From assembly GCA_016177705.1 (NCBI GenBank), contig JACOUT010000008.1, positions 1 through 64,000 on the forward strand: a stretch of DNA of 64,000 nucleotides, in the 5' to 3' direction. The notes beneath the pieces are model-generated. The model was not told the origin of the DNA and did not search any database. It worked only from the letters and a program-made list of their open reading frames with translations. Positions 1 through 12,141 of the stretch are shown here, piece after piece; position 1 is the first letter of the stretch, and each line of letters starts with the position of its first letter. Source of the DNA: Deltaproteobacteria bacterium. Its GTDB lineage: Bacteria > Myxococcota > UBA727 > VGSZ01. A program made the translations under genes and the position numbers.

Positions 1-3862
<3,862 letters not shown>

Positions 3863-3991
3863 TTCCTGTTCTTCCTTCGGGAAGAGCCCGGAAAGTCACA
3901 TGAATGTGTCTCCTGCAAGATGAGGTTAAGGTTGCTGGGCCGAGCGTCCCTGGGAAGCCAGGGCAGCGTCGGCGAAACGACTTCGTACGGT

Positions 3992-4108
3992 TTCCGGTGG
4001 TTATAGCGGCAGTGTCACACCCGATCCCATCTCGAACTCGGAAGTTAAGCCTGCCAGCGCCGATGGTACTGCACGGGAGACCGTGTGGAAGAGTAGGACG
4101 CCGCCGGA
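3992..4108 (+). rRNA. rrf: 5S ribosomal RNA
   Basis: A 5S-like segment of about 117 bases contains the conserved CGATCCCATCTCGAACTCGG and GTTAAGCCTGCCAGCGCCGATGG-like blocks and a complementary pair of ends (CCGGTGG near the start, GCCGCCGG near the end). It follows the 23S gene by about 130 bases and directly precedes a strong terminator, as expected for the last gene of an rrn operon. Confidence 0.95.
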
Positions 4109-4117
4109 TCTTTCTCG

Positions 4118-4149
4118 AACCCCCCTGACCCCAGGGGGGTTCATTTTTT
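4118..4149 (+). terminator. Rho-independent terminator of the rRNA operon
   Basis: The perfect stem AACCCCCCTG / CAGGGGGGTT with a 4-base loop spans 4118-4141 and is followed by CATTTTTT. It lies ten bases after the 5S gene and is the most convincing intrinsic terminator in the window. Confidence 0.95.
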
Positions 4150-4271
4150 CTGTAATCTCAGCAAGTTAGGCAAGCCTCCGACGGTCGGTCGGTCAGCCAT
4201 CCGACATGTAAGACAACCGCGCACGAGGTATGCCGATACCCCAGGTAGCTCACAAGCTCTTGGGAGTCGAC

Positions 4272-6059
4272 ATGCGCAGCCTGCCGTTCCTCTTTGCCGC
4301 CGCCGCCGCCCTGACCGCGGGCTGTCCCACCCCCGTGGCGGTCGACGGGCCCTGTGAGGAGGGCGACCCGAGCTGCACGGTCTGTACGGTCGACGCTGAC
4401 TGCCGTGGCGCTCCGTGCGTGGACGGCGTCTGCCAGGCGGCCGGCGACGACTCCCTCCCCCCGGGCGACGAGCCGGGGCCCACCTGCCAGGCGACCAGCA
4501 CGTGCCCCCTCGACCAGTTCTGCAACGCGGCTGCCGGCGAGTGCGAGCCGCTGCAAGACGGCTGGTGCCGCCAGCCGAGCGACTGCTCGGGCGGCACCCC
4601 GATCTGCTCCGCCACCAGCACCTCGGTGCCGGGGCTGTGCGTCGAGTGCGTGCGCGACACCGATTGCACGTCGGGTGAGCGCTGCGGCGGCGGCGGCGTC
4701 TGCCAAGGCTCGGGCGCTGGCAGCTCGTGCCCGCCGAACTCGACCCCGTCGGCCGGCGGCGGCTGCACCTGCAACGCGGGCTACCACTTCGATACCCCGA
4801 CCCGCACCTGCCTCGCCGACCAGCCGAGCACCGGCTGCGTCGAGCACGCTTCGCCGGTGCCGGGTCAGCCCGGCCGCTGTGAGTGCGATGCGGGCTACCA
4901 GCCCTCGCCCACCGGTAACGCCTGCGTGCGCCCGCCGCCGAGCGGCGGTGGCGGTGGCGGTGGCACGGGCGGCGGTGGCACGGGCGGCGGCGGCACGGGC
5001 GGCGGCGGCGACACCGGCGGCGGCGACGACGGCATCATCGGCAACTGTGGCCCGAACACGATCGCGATCTTCTTCCTCTGCTTCTGCTTGCCCGGCTTCG
5101 AGCCGAACCCGAACGGCGACATCGGCTGCAGCGAGTCCGAGGAAGAGCCGCCGCCGAGCGGCGGCGGCGACACCGGCGGTGGCACCGGCGGCGGCACCGG
5201 TGGCGACGTCTGCGAGGAGAACGGCTGGTACGACGACGCCGTCTGCGACACCTTCTGCCCGAACCCCGACCCCGACTGCGACGACCCGAGCGGCGGTGGC
5301 ACCGGCGGCGGCACCGGCGGCGGCACCGGCGGCGGCACCACCACCGACGTGTGCGCGGACAACAACTGGTACGGCGACGACGTCTGCGACACCTTCTGCC
5401 CGCAGCCCGATCCGGACTGCGACACCGGCGGGGGCACTGGCGGTGGCACCACCACCGACGTCTGCGAGGAGAACGGCTGGTACCACGACGACGTCTGTGA
5501 CGAGTTCTGTCCGAACCCCGACCCCGACTGCGTCGCCGCCGACGTGTGCGAGCAGAACGGCTGGTACGGCGACGGGGTGTGCGACGACTTCTGCCCGCAG
5601 CCCGACACCGCCGACTGTGGCGGCACCAGCGCCGGCGACATCTGCCAGGAGCAGGGCTGGTACGGCGACGGGGTGTGCGACGACTTCTGCGATCAGCCCG
5701 ATCCGGACTGCAGCAGCGGCACCGGTGGCGACACCTGCGCGGAGAACGGCTGGTACGGCGACCGCGTCTGCGACTCGTTCTGCGCCAACCCCGATCCCGA
5801 CTGCAGCGACTCCTGCGTCACCAACAACTGGTACGGCGACGGCGCGTGCGACACCTTCTGCGACCTGCCCGATCCCGACTGCTCGGGCGGCGGCGGCGGC
5901 AGCGACGTCTGCGCCACCAACGGCTGGTACAGCGACATGGTGTGCGACTCGGTCTGCGCCAACCCCGACCCCGACTGCAGCGATTCCTGCGTGACCAACA
6001 ACTGGTACGGCGACGGCGAGTGCGACACCTTCTGCGACCTGCCCGACCCCGACTGCTGA
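4272..6059 (+). CDS. Cys-rich lipoprotein with nine WYGDGxCD repeats
   Basis: I chose the ATG that opens MRSLPFLFAAAAALTAGC, giving 595 residues. It has a hydrophobic signal and a lipobox with Cys18, so the mature protein should be a lipid-anchored envelope or surface protein. An upstream in-frame ATG at 4230 would bury the signal. Residues 20-215 are rich in Cys pairs (CxxDxxC, CxCxxGY patterns like EGF-type modules). Gly/Thr linkers built from GGGTGGGT follow. Then come nine copies of a unit of about 25 residues, C-x10-C-x3-C-x6-C with NGWYGDGVCD and PDPDC cores. The acidic, Cys-rich units resemble the general logic of Ca-binding LNR-type repeats, but I do not assign them to a known family. 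A role in adhesion or surface structure is only inferred. The gene stands alone between the rRNA operon and a kinase gene. Confidence 0.85.
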   Translation: MRSLPFLFAAAAALTAGCPTPVAVDGPCEEGDPSCTVCTVDADCRGAPCVDGVCQAAGDDSLPPGDEPGPTCQATSTCPLDQFCNAAAGECEPLQDGWCRQPSDCSGGTPICSATSTSVPGLCVECVRDTDCTSGERCGGGGVCQGSGAGSSCPPNSTPSAGGGCTCNAGYHFDTPTRTCLADQPSTGCVEHASPVPGQPGRCECDAGYQPSPTGNACVRPPPSGGGGGGGTGGGGTGGGGTGGGGDTGGGDDGIIGNCGPNTIAIFFLCFCLPGFEPNPNGDIGCSESEEEPPPSGGGDTGGGTGGGTGGDVCEENGWYDDAVCDTFCPNPDPDCDDPSGGGTGGGTGGGTGGGTTTDVCADNNWYGDDVCDTFCPQPDPDCDTGGGTGGGTTTDVCEENGWYHDDVCDEFCPNPDPDCVAADVCEQNGWYGDGVCDDFCPQPDTADCGGTSAGDICQEQGWYGDGVCDDFCDQPDPDCSSGTGGDTCAENGWYGDRVCDSFCANPDPDCSDSCVTNNWYGDGACDTFCDLPDPDCSGGGGGSDVCATNGWYSDMVCDSVCANPDPDCSDSCVTNNWYGDGECDTFCDLPDPDC

Positions 6060-6149
6060 GCCGCTCGACGAGGTGACGATGTAGGCCGGCGACCGCCGCT
6101 CGAGCGGGGCGCCGGCCTCGCGTCGTTTGGGGCCTGCAACCCGGCGCTT

Positions 6150-6179
6150 TTGACTTGCAGTGCCGGGGGTCAGTAACGT
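6150..6179 (+). promoter_or_regulatory. Candidate sigma-70 promoter of the kinase gene
   Basis: TTGACT at 6150-6155 is followed after 18 bases by TAACGT at 6174-6179, about 35 bases before the GTG start at 6213. The -35 match is good. The -10 match is weak. Confidence 0.4.
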
Positions 6180-6212
6180 CGAGAGGCAGGTGGGAGCGAG
6201 GCTTTTCGGGGC

Positions 6213-8447
6213 GTGGAGACGCGCTTGAGCGCAGCGCAGGAAATCCAGTCGGGCGAATCGAGCGGGGACGAACAGCTCCCGCGCAAGTTCGACCGCTATG
6301 AGCTCTTGAAGAAGCTCGCCACCGGCGGGATGGCCGAGATCTTTCTGGCCAAGCAGTCCGGCCTCGAGGGCTTCGAGAAGGTCGTCGTCCTCAAGCGCAT
6401 CCTGCCGCACCTGGCGCAAGACGAAGAGTTCGTCTCCATGTTCCTCGACGAGGCGCGCATCGCGGCCAAGCTGAGCCACCCGAACGTCGTCCAGATCTAC
6501 GACCTCGGCAAGGCCGACGGCACGTATTACATCGCGATGGAGTACGTGTCGGGGCGCAACGTCCAGCACCTGATCGGCAAGGCGCAGCAGCGCGGCGAGA
6601 TGACGCCGGTCGAGCACGTCTGCCGCATCCTCGCCGGCGTCTGCGACGGTCTGCACTACGCGCACTCGCGCAAGGACTACGACGGCACGCCGCTCAACAT
6701 CGTGCACCGCGACATCAGCCCGCAGAACGTGCTGGTCAGCTTCGCCGGCGGCGTCAAGGTGGTGGACTTCGGTATCGCCAAGGCGTCGACGCAGCTCGCG
6801 CAAACGCGCGCCGGTGTGCTCAAGGGCAAGTACGCGTACATGAGCCCGGAGCAGGTGCGCGGCGCCAAGATTGATCACCGCAGCGACGTGTTCGCCGTCG
6901 GCCTCGTCATGTACGAGATGCTGACCGGCGTGCGCGCCTTCGAGCGCGACTCCTCGCTGAAGACGCTCAAGGCCATCGTGCAGGAGAAGCCGCTCAACCC
7001 GCGCGAGCTCAACCCCGACGTGCCGATGGAGGTGGTCAAGCTCCTGTCGAAGGCGCTCGAGAAGAACCCCGACCGTCGCTACAAGACCGCGCAGGAGATG
7101 CAGCTCGCCCTCGAGGACTACCTCGAGGCGAGCCCGAAGAAGTCGAACAACGTGCGGCTGTCCCGCTACATGTACGACATCTTCGACGACGAGCTGAACG
7201 CCAAAGACGGCACCATGGTCGTCAAGGGCATCGGCGAGGTCATCATCCCGGCGAGCCAGGGCATGAACCTGGTACCGAAGATCGAAGAGGACGTCGACCA
7301 CAACACCCTCTCCGCCGCGCTCATGCCGGTGCCGGCCGACAAGGCGGAGGCGCCGGCCAAGGCGCCCGACAAGAAGCCCGACAAGCCGCCGGACAAGCAG
7401 GAGGCGCGGCCGGCGGCGGAGAAGGCCGCCGATCGCACGGGCGATCGCGCCAAGCGCCCCGAGGTGAAGAAGGAGGAGTCAAAACCGGAGCAACCGAAGA
7501 AGGAGGCGACGCCACCTCGCCCGATGCGCAACTCCAAGGGTGACGACAAGCCGCCCACCAAGCCAGCCACCGAGCAGAACGTCCCCGCCGTCAAAGACAC
7601 CGGCGAAGACGACAGCTACGACGGCCGCACCGTGCCCGCCTACAGCGTCGAGGACTACGAGCGCGAGCGCGCGGCGCGCGGCGTGAATGACGGCGGCGGC
7701 GGTGGCGACGCCCGCGCCGCCGAGCTGCTCGCCAAGGTCGACGCCATGGCGGCGAGCGGCGAGCTGCACGGCCGCGACTCGAGCCCGACGGCGACGTTGC
7801 CCGCGCGCACGATCGCGGAGACATCGGCGCCCACGCGCTTCGACGGAATTCGGCGGGGCGACGACGAGCTGTCGCCAAAGCCGTCCATGGTGGTGGGCCC
7901 AAACGGCATGGTCGAGTCCACCGGCCCGCGCATCCGTCCTCCCGCCAAGATGGGCGCGGCGGGGCAAGCTGGCGCTGGCCCGACGCCGGCCCCACCCGTG
8001 CCGCCGACGGTCGACACGCCACCGAGCGGCCACCTCGAGGCCGCGCGCGAGCCGACGCGCGAGCCGGCGCGCCGCCCACCGCCCCGCGCGCCCGCGCCCA
8101 CCGTCAAGCTGCCGCCGATGGTGTACGCGGGGCTCGGCACCTCGATCGGCCTGTTCGTGCTGACCATCGTCAGCTTCGTCGTCTTCTTCGTCGTCGGTGG
8201 CGGCGCCGGCGCCGTCGAGTACGGTGTGGTGGCGGTCGCCAGCATGCCGCCGGGTGCTGTGGTCGTGGTCGACGGCGTCGCCACGGGATCGACGCCCACG
8301 CAGGTGGCGCTGGCGCTCGACGAGCGCACCCACGTCGTCGAGCTGAAGCTCAAGGGGCACAAGGACGGGCTGTCCTCGTTCACCTTCGAGGGCAAAGACC
8401 TGGTGGAGCTGCCCGTCGTCGAGCTGACCGCCACCGACGCCGAGTGA
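6213..8447 (+). CDS. Transmembrane Ser/Thr protein kinase with PEGA-like C-terminus
   Basis: This 744-residue protein starts with GTG. The kinase domain spans about residues 29-305. It has the glycine loop LATGGMAEIF, ATP-binding Lys61, the catalytic loop HRDISPQN with Asp167, DFG at 185-187 and SPE at 211-213. HRDISPQN in place of HRDLKPEN is common in myxobacterial kinases, and all catalytic residues are present. A long Lys/Pro/Asp-rich linker follows (about 330-630). One membrane helix lies near 638-661. The last 75 residues contain VASMPPGAVVVVDGVATG, typical of PEGA domains, which would lie outside the membrane. This suggests a receptor kinase with a cytoplasmic catalytic part. The partner gene is unknown. 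The downstream gene converges after only 9 bases. Confidence 0.93.
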   Translation: METRLSAAQEIQSGESSGDEQLPRKFDRYELLKKLATGGMAEIFLAKQSGLEGFEKVVVLKRILPHLAQDEEFVSMFLDEARIAAKLSHPNVVQIYDLGKADGTYYIAMEYVSGRNVQHLIGKAQQRGEMTPVEHVCRILAGVCDGLHYAHSRKDYDGTPLNIVHRDISPQNVLVSFAGGVKVVDFGIAKASTQLAQTRAGVLKGKYAYMSPEQVRGAKIDHRSDVFAVGLVMYEMLTGVRAFERDSSLKTLKAIVQEKPLNPRELNPDVPMEVVKLLSKALEKNPDRRYKTAQEMQLALEDYLEASPKKSNNVRLSRYMYDIFDDELNAKDGTMVVKGIGEVIIPASQGMNLVPKIEEDVDHNTLSAALMPVPADKAEAPAKAPDKKPDKPPDKQEARPAAEKAADRTGDRAKRPEVKKEESKPEQPKKEATPPRPMRNSKGDDKPPTKPATEQNVPAVKDTGEDDSYDGRTVPAYSVEDYERERAARGVNDGGGGGDARAAELLAKVDAMAASGELHGRDSSPTATLPARTIAETSAPTRFDGIRRGDDELSPKPSMVVGPNGMVESTGPRIRPPAKMGAAGQAGAGPTPAPPVPPTVDTPPSGHLEAAREPTREPARRPPPRAPAPTVKLPPMVYAGLGTSIGLFVLTIVSFVVFFVVGGGAGAVEYGVVAVASMPPGAVVVVDGVATGSTPTQVALALDERTHVVELKLKGHKDGLSSFTFEGKDLVELPVVELTATDAE

Positions 8448-8456
8448 CGAGCCGGC

Positions 8457-9482
8457 TCAACTCGGAATGAAGCTCGCCTGGCGCGCGACGCGGAAGGAGT
8501 CGGCCAGCTCCGCCTGCGTCAGGATGTTCGCGTCGAGGAGCATGGTGCACTCCTTGGCGAGCGAGGTGTCGAGCAGGTAGGGACCGTCGGTGTTGATGGT
8601 GAAGGGGATCTTGCGCTCCCGAAACCGATTGACCACGAAGCCGAACTCCTCGAGGTCCTTGACCGCGCCGGTCGCCAGGTTCGACGACGGACACAGCTCG
8701 AGCACGACGCCGCTGTCCTTCAGCAGATCGAGCGCCTCGTCGTGGTACGCGGCGCGGATGCCGTGGCCGATGCGGTGCGGCTTCAAGTAACGCAGCGCCG
8801 CCACCACGCCCTCGCCCGACGTGTGGCTGGTCTCGCCGGTGTGCACCGTGGTCTTGAGGCCAGCGGCGCGCGCCCGCGTGAACAGGCGCTCGTAGGCCTG
8901 GGCGTCCTTCAGGCGCAGCTCGAGGTTGTTGCTCTCGGGACCGGCGAGGTCGATGCCGAGCACGCCGCGCGACTGGTACTTGATCGCCTTGTCGAGGAGG
9001 ATCTCGTTTTGCTCGAGCTTGAACTCGCGCGCCAGGCAGAAGATCAAGCACGCCTTGACGCCGTACTCGAGGCATGCCTGATCCATGCCGCGCAGCGAGG
9101 CGTGGATGATGTGGTCGAGGTCGCGCTCGCCGCCCTGGTTGCGCTTCATCGGGTTGAAGCGCAGCTCGATGTGGTCGACGCGGCTGCCGCGGTACTCCTT
9201 GCCGATGATCTCGTAGACCGCGCGCTCCATCGCCGCCGGCGACGACTGGATCTTCTCGGTCCACTCGTGCATCACCTTCAGGTACTCGTCGAGGCTGTGG
9301 GTGGTGCCCGGCCGGATGGTGATGAGATCGACGAACTCCCAATAGCTCTTGGTCGGCAGCTTGAATCCCTGCTGCATGGCGATGGCGTAGAGGATGTGGG
9401 GCGCCACCGCGCCGCCGACGTGGATGTGCAGGTCGGTCATGCTCGCGGGCAGCCGGTCGTCGAGTCCGTCGCTCTTGGCCAT
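8457..9482 (-). CDS. Adenosine deaminase-family metal-dependent hydrolase, divergent active site
   Basis: The start is the ATG of MAKSDGLDDRL, preceded by GAGGAACCG. The product has 341 residues, the usual size of adenosine/AMP-type deaminases. Metal-site motifs are visible: LHIH near the N-terminus, HTGE (His and catalytic Glu), RIGHGIRA, and NTDGP near the C-terminus. In classical adenosine deaminases the first motif reads HxHLDG and the last NTDDP. Here the Asp after the HxH pair and the second Asp of NTDD are both Gly, positions that contact the nucleoside rather than the zinc. The enzyme probably still binds metal and deaminates or hydrolyses something, but adenosine specificity is doubtful. 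It is probably cytoplasmic, as no signal peptide is seen. It is convergent with the kinase gene and has no operon partner. Confidence 0.85.
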   Translation of the reverse strand: MAKSDGLDDRLPASMTDLHIHVGGAVAPHILYAIAMQQGFKLPTKSYWEFVDLITIRPGTTHSLDEYLKVMHEWTEKIQSSPAAMERAVYEIIGKEYRGSRVDHIELRFNPMKRNQGGERDLDHIIHASLRGMDQACLEYGVKACLIFCLAREFKLEQNEILLDKAIKYQSRGVLGIDLAGPESNNLELRLKDAQAYERLFTRARAAGLKTTVHTGETSHTSGEGVVAALRYLKPHRIGHGIRAAYHDEALDLLKDSGVVLELCPSSNLATGAVKDLEEFGFVVNRFRERKIPFTINTDGPYLLDTSLAKECTMLLDANILTQAELADSFRVARQASFIPS

Positions 9483-9876
9483 CGGTTCCTCGCAAAGGGT
9501 GGCGGAATGTAGGACGCGGGGGGGCTTCCGGCAAACGTCGTGGTGACGCGTCTGGTGGTGACGCGCAGGACGGAGCGGGGGGCGTGGGGTCGAGCCCGCG
9601 CCGCTGGTCCTCGGCCCCTTCAGGCCCCTGCGGGTCGCGCGGCCGCCGCCAAATCTTGTCCGCCTTCCCCTCGGTGACGTTCCTGCCGAGGGACGTCGGC
9701 CTGGTGGCGTTCGGCAGCGGCGTGTAGTTGGCGTCGTCACGCGGGTAGGCGGAACGGCGCGGGTCTGTGCGGGCCTCCGGGCGCGTCGCTGCCTCGACCC
9801 CACGCCCCCCGCTCCTCGTGGAGGGTCGCGCGGAACCTGGCTCGGGCCCGAAACCCGTGAGTGCTCTACCGTCGCA
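9483..9876. other. Non-coding stretch containing an inverted-repeat element
   Basis: No convincing gene lies between the deaminase start and the DUF4160 gene. Most of it is the 244-bp inverted-repeat element described separately. An open frame on the minus strand inside it looks protein-like but has no plausible start, stop or ribosome site of its own. Confidence 0.6.
9572..9815. repeat. 244-bp MITE-like element with perfect 23-bp terminal inverted repeats
   Basis: The left arm at 9572-9594 (beginning GGAGCGGGGGGCGTGGGG) is an exact reverse complement of the right arm at 9793-9815 (ending CACGCCCCCCGCTCC). The pairing stops abruptly at both outer ends. The 198 bases between the arms carry no transposase. 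I see no clear target-site duplication next to the arms. It could be a non-autonomous transposable element or a long structured intergenic repeat. Copies elsewhere in the genome would decide. Confidence 0.55.
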
Positions 9877-10134
9877 GTGCCGATCATCTCGGTGTTCCTC
9901 GGCCTCGTCGTGCGGGTGTTCCACGCGGACCATCCGCCGCCTCACCTCCACGTCCAATACGGCGAGCACGAGGCGATCTTCGACATCTCCACAGGCAGGA
10001 CGATCGCAGGCCGGCTGCCACCGCGCCAAGGCGCTGCTTCTCGAGTGGCTCCGCCCCGTCGAGGTGACATCATGAATGCGTGGCTGGATGCTCAGGCGAT
10101 GCGTCCGCCCCGCAGAGTCAAGCCCTTGGAGTAG
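9877..10134 (+). pseudogene. DUF4160 gene with two compensating frameshifts
   Basis: From the GTG start the frame reads MPIISVFLGLVVRVF, HADHPPPHLHVQYGEHEA and IFDISTGRTIAGRLPPR, the N-terminal two thirds of a DUF4160 protein. It then loses similarity until GDIMNAWLDAQAM near the end. In the +1 frame the missing part is found: AKALLLEWLRPVE from about 10028. An extra base near 10024-10027 and a missing base near 10060 restore a normal 85-residue product. The paired errors suggest either a recently decayed gene or two sequencing errors. DUF4160 proteins have no established biochemical role and are often encoded next to DUF2442 genes, as here. Confidence 0.7.
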
Positions 10135-10138
10135 CGTC

Positions 10139-10414
10139 GTGAAGCTCGGGAAGAAGATCAGCAAGATCGTTCGCGTGCGCCCCGAGGTCTTCGCGGTCCG
10201 CTTGCAGTTCGTCGACGGGCCCACGCTCGACGTCGATCTGTCATTGTTTTTCAGAGAGCCGAAAGGTCTCTGCGCAGAGGTGCTGCGCGGCGGCATGTTT
10301 GATCGCTGCTACGTGGAGTCGGGCGCCCTCGCCTGGCCGAACGGGCTCGATCTCTGTCCGGACGCGATCTTCAAGATCGCCACGAAGCCCGCCAAGGCCC
10401 GCCGAGCGGCGTAG
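10139..10414 (+). CDS. DUF2442 domain protein
   Basis: This small protein of 91 residues begins at GTG four bases after the DUF4160 frame ends. The sequence VRPEVFAVRLQFVDGPTLDV followed by LSLFFREPKG and WPNGLDLCPDAIF is the DUF2442 pattern. No enzymatic motif is visible. The DUF4160-DUF2442 pair recurs in many genomes and behaves like a small mobile two-gene unit. A toxin-antitoxin or regulatory role has been suspected but cannot be shown here. Next to an inverted-repeat element, it marks a small accessory patch. Confidence 0.75.
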   Translation: MKLGKKISKIVRVRPEVFAVRLQFVDGPTLDVDLSLFFREPKGLCAEVLRGGMFDRCYVESGALAWPNGLDLCPDAIFKIATKPAKARRAA

Positions 10415-10507
10415 ACCCTGGCTTCCGCAGGGCCGTCCCCTGTTCGTCAGGGATCGCGCGATGTCCGCGGTGGTAGCGCGCCGCGCCGGCTCGTAGAATC
10501 GGGGCTG

Positions 10508-11806
10508 ATGACGGTGGTCGGCAACCCCGGTGGCAGGGCCGCACGCGAGCCAGCGTGGCGCGGCCTCGTCGTAGGGCTCGTCGTGGCGCTCGCGCTGCAC
10601 GCGGTGATGCTCACGCTGATCGCGCGGCTCCTCGGCGAGCCGGCTGGGGGTCCGCCTGCCAAGGGCGTCGTCGAACTCATGCACCTGCCGAAGGCCGCGT
10701 GGGAGCAAAACAAGCGCATCACCGTCCAGCTGAAGAACGACGTGGTGCCACCGCCCGCCGCGAAGCACGAGAAGAAGCCCAACGACGACGACACGCGCGC
10801 GCCCGGCCAGATCGTCTCGTTGCCGCCCCCCGCGAAGGAGGAGCGCCCCGACACGGCCGACTACGCCTCCGAGTGGAACCAGAAGGTCGCGCACGAGACC
10901 CGAAGCCGCGATCAACGGCAGCACGCGCCGGCGATCACGAGCCGGCTGGTTCAGGGGCTGTCCGGTGGCGCCGCCTCGACCGCCGCCAGGCGCGAGGGCG
11001 AGGCGGCGCTCGAGAGCGTGCCCGGCGGGCCGAAGGGACCCGGCCGCGCCGAGCGCGGCGATTCGGGCAGCGACGCCGACGACGGCGCAGGCCAACGCAT
11101 GTTCGCGCTCGAGCTGCCGCGCCAGGCGGCGCAGGAACCGCTCAGGCTCCGCTTCGACGTCGACGGCATCTTGCGGAACCGCACCGCGGTGCCCGAGGTG
11201 CCTGGGCAGGGAGATCAGGCGCGCATCGCCATGGGCCCCACGCCCGCCGATCTCGCGCACCGCCCGGGCACCGGCAGCGAGGGCGATCGCATGGGGCAGG
11301 GGCTGCGCGGTGGAGCGGGCGCTCCCGGTCTGCCGGGCCTCGATCAGCTCACCCCCAGCACCGAAGCGCTGGCGCGCATCGCCGGCGCGCCCGCCAACGA
11401 CTACCTGCCCGAGGTGGAGGTCGACGCCGAGACGCGCCTGAACGCGTGGCGCTGGCGCTACGCGACGTTCTTCAACCGCATCGCCGATCGCATCCGGCGC
11501 GAGTGGGACGGCGGCAAGGTGTTGACGACGAGCGATCCCACGGGCCACGTCTACGGCTTCGAGCCGCGCATGACGGTGGTACAGGTGACGCTCGACAAGG
11601 GCGGCAACGTGCTCGACGTCGCGGTGGCCGAGCAGAGCGGCGCGCTCGCGCTCGACGACGAGGCGGTGCGCGCGTTCAAGGAGGCGGGGCCGTTCGCCAA
11701 CCCTCCGCCGCAGCTCTTCAAGGGCGAAGATCGGTTCACGTTCCTGTTCGGCTTCAACGTGAGCTACGACCGAGCCAACTTCGATCTGCGTTGGCGCCCC
11801 GACTGA
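10508..11806 (+). CDS. TonB-like energy transducer protein
   Basis: This 432-residue protein has one N-terminal membrane helix (about residues 19-42, GLVVGLVVALALHAVMLTLI), a long polar, Pro/Arg-rich periplasmic linker and a C-terminal TonB-like domain. The last 120 residues show the TonB/TolA arrangement: an amphipathic helix (YATFFNRIADRIRREW) followed by VTLDKGGNVLDVAVAEQSGA and LDDEAVRAFKEAGPFANPP. TonB proteins carry energy from an ExbB/ExbD motor to outer-membrane receptors. No exbB, exbD or receptor gene lies nearby, so its partners must be encoded elsewhere. A general TonB/TolA-like envelope role is equally possible. Confidence 0.85.
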   Translation: MTVVGNPGGRAAREPAWRGLVVGLVVALALHAVMLTLIARLLGEPAGGPPAKGVVELMHLPKAAWEQNKRITVQLKNDVVPPPAAKHEKKPNDDDTRAPGQIVSLPPPAKEERPDTADYASEWNQKVAHETRSRDQRQHAPAITSRLVQGLSGGAASTAARREGEAALESVPGGPKGPGRAERGDSGSDADDGAGQRMFALELPRQAAQEPLRLRFDVDGILRNRTAVPEVPGQGDQARIAMGPTPADLAHRPGTGSEGDRMGQGLRGGAGAPGLPGLDQLTPSTEALARIAGAPANDYLPEVEVDAETRLNAWRWRYATFFNRIADRIRREWDGGKVLTTSDPTGHVYGFEPRMTVVQVTLDKGGNVLDVAVAEQSGALALDDEAVRAFKEAGPFANPPPQLFKGEDRFTFLFGFNVSYDRANFDLRWRPD

Positions 11807-12141
11807 ACGCTCGTGCCGCGGGCCATCGCGCGAGTGCAGATCCGCCCACACTGTCGTTCCCGTAGCCGTGACGCCGCGTCCGGGCGCGGAGAGCGCTGCG
11901 TTTTTTCGCCCGGTGCTCAAGGCGCATGGGGGCACTGCCGAAGAGCAGGTCCGGCGGTCAGTGTGCCCGCCCACGGGAGGGTGAAAGTGCCTCGCGACCT
12001 CGGCGTCGAACGACCTCACGGACGGCGGCGAAATCGTCGCCGCTGCGCTTGACACGTGATCGGAGCCACGCATACCCTCCCGCGCCGGTCTGATCGTCAG
12101 ATTCCGTCGCACCACTTCATTGCACGGGGAGAGAGCTCATC
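11807..12141. other. 335-bp intergenic region, no gene seen
   Basis: No credible gene was found. A GC-rich stretch followed by six T residues at 11901-11906 might be a weak terminator for the TonB-like gene, but the stem is poor. The right end holds a candidate promoter and the ribosome site GGGGAGAGAG of the giant lipoprotein gene. Confidence 0.5.
12049..12077 (+). promoter_or_regulatory. Candidate promoter of the giant repeat lipoprotein gene
   Basis: A perfect TTGACA lies at 12049-12054. The best -10 candidate, 16-17 bases downstream, is CATACC/ATACCC at 12071-12077 and is weak. The ATG follows about 65 bases later. Confidence 0.4.

Noticed and set aside
4158..7301. A 1047-residue open frame on the minus strand.
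   Set aside because: It lies opposite the Cys-rich lipoprotein and the kinase. The sequence is Ala/Val/Arg-rich shadow without any domain, as expected opposite high-GC genes.
9490..9790. A protein-coding remnant on the minus strand between the deaminase and DUF4160 genes.
   Set aside because: The frame looks protein-like in places but has no start, ribosome site or domain. The inverted-repeat element explains the region better.
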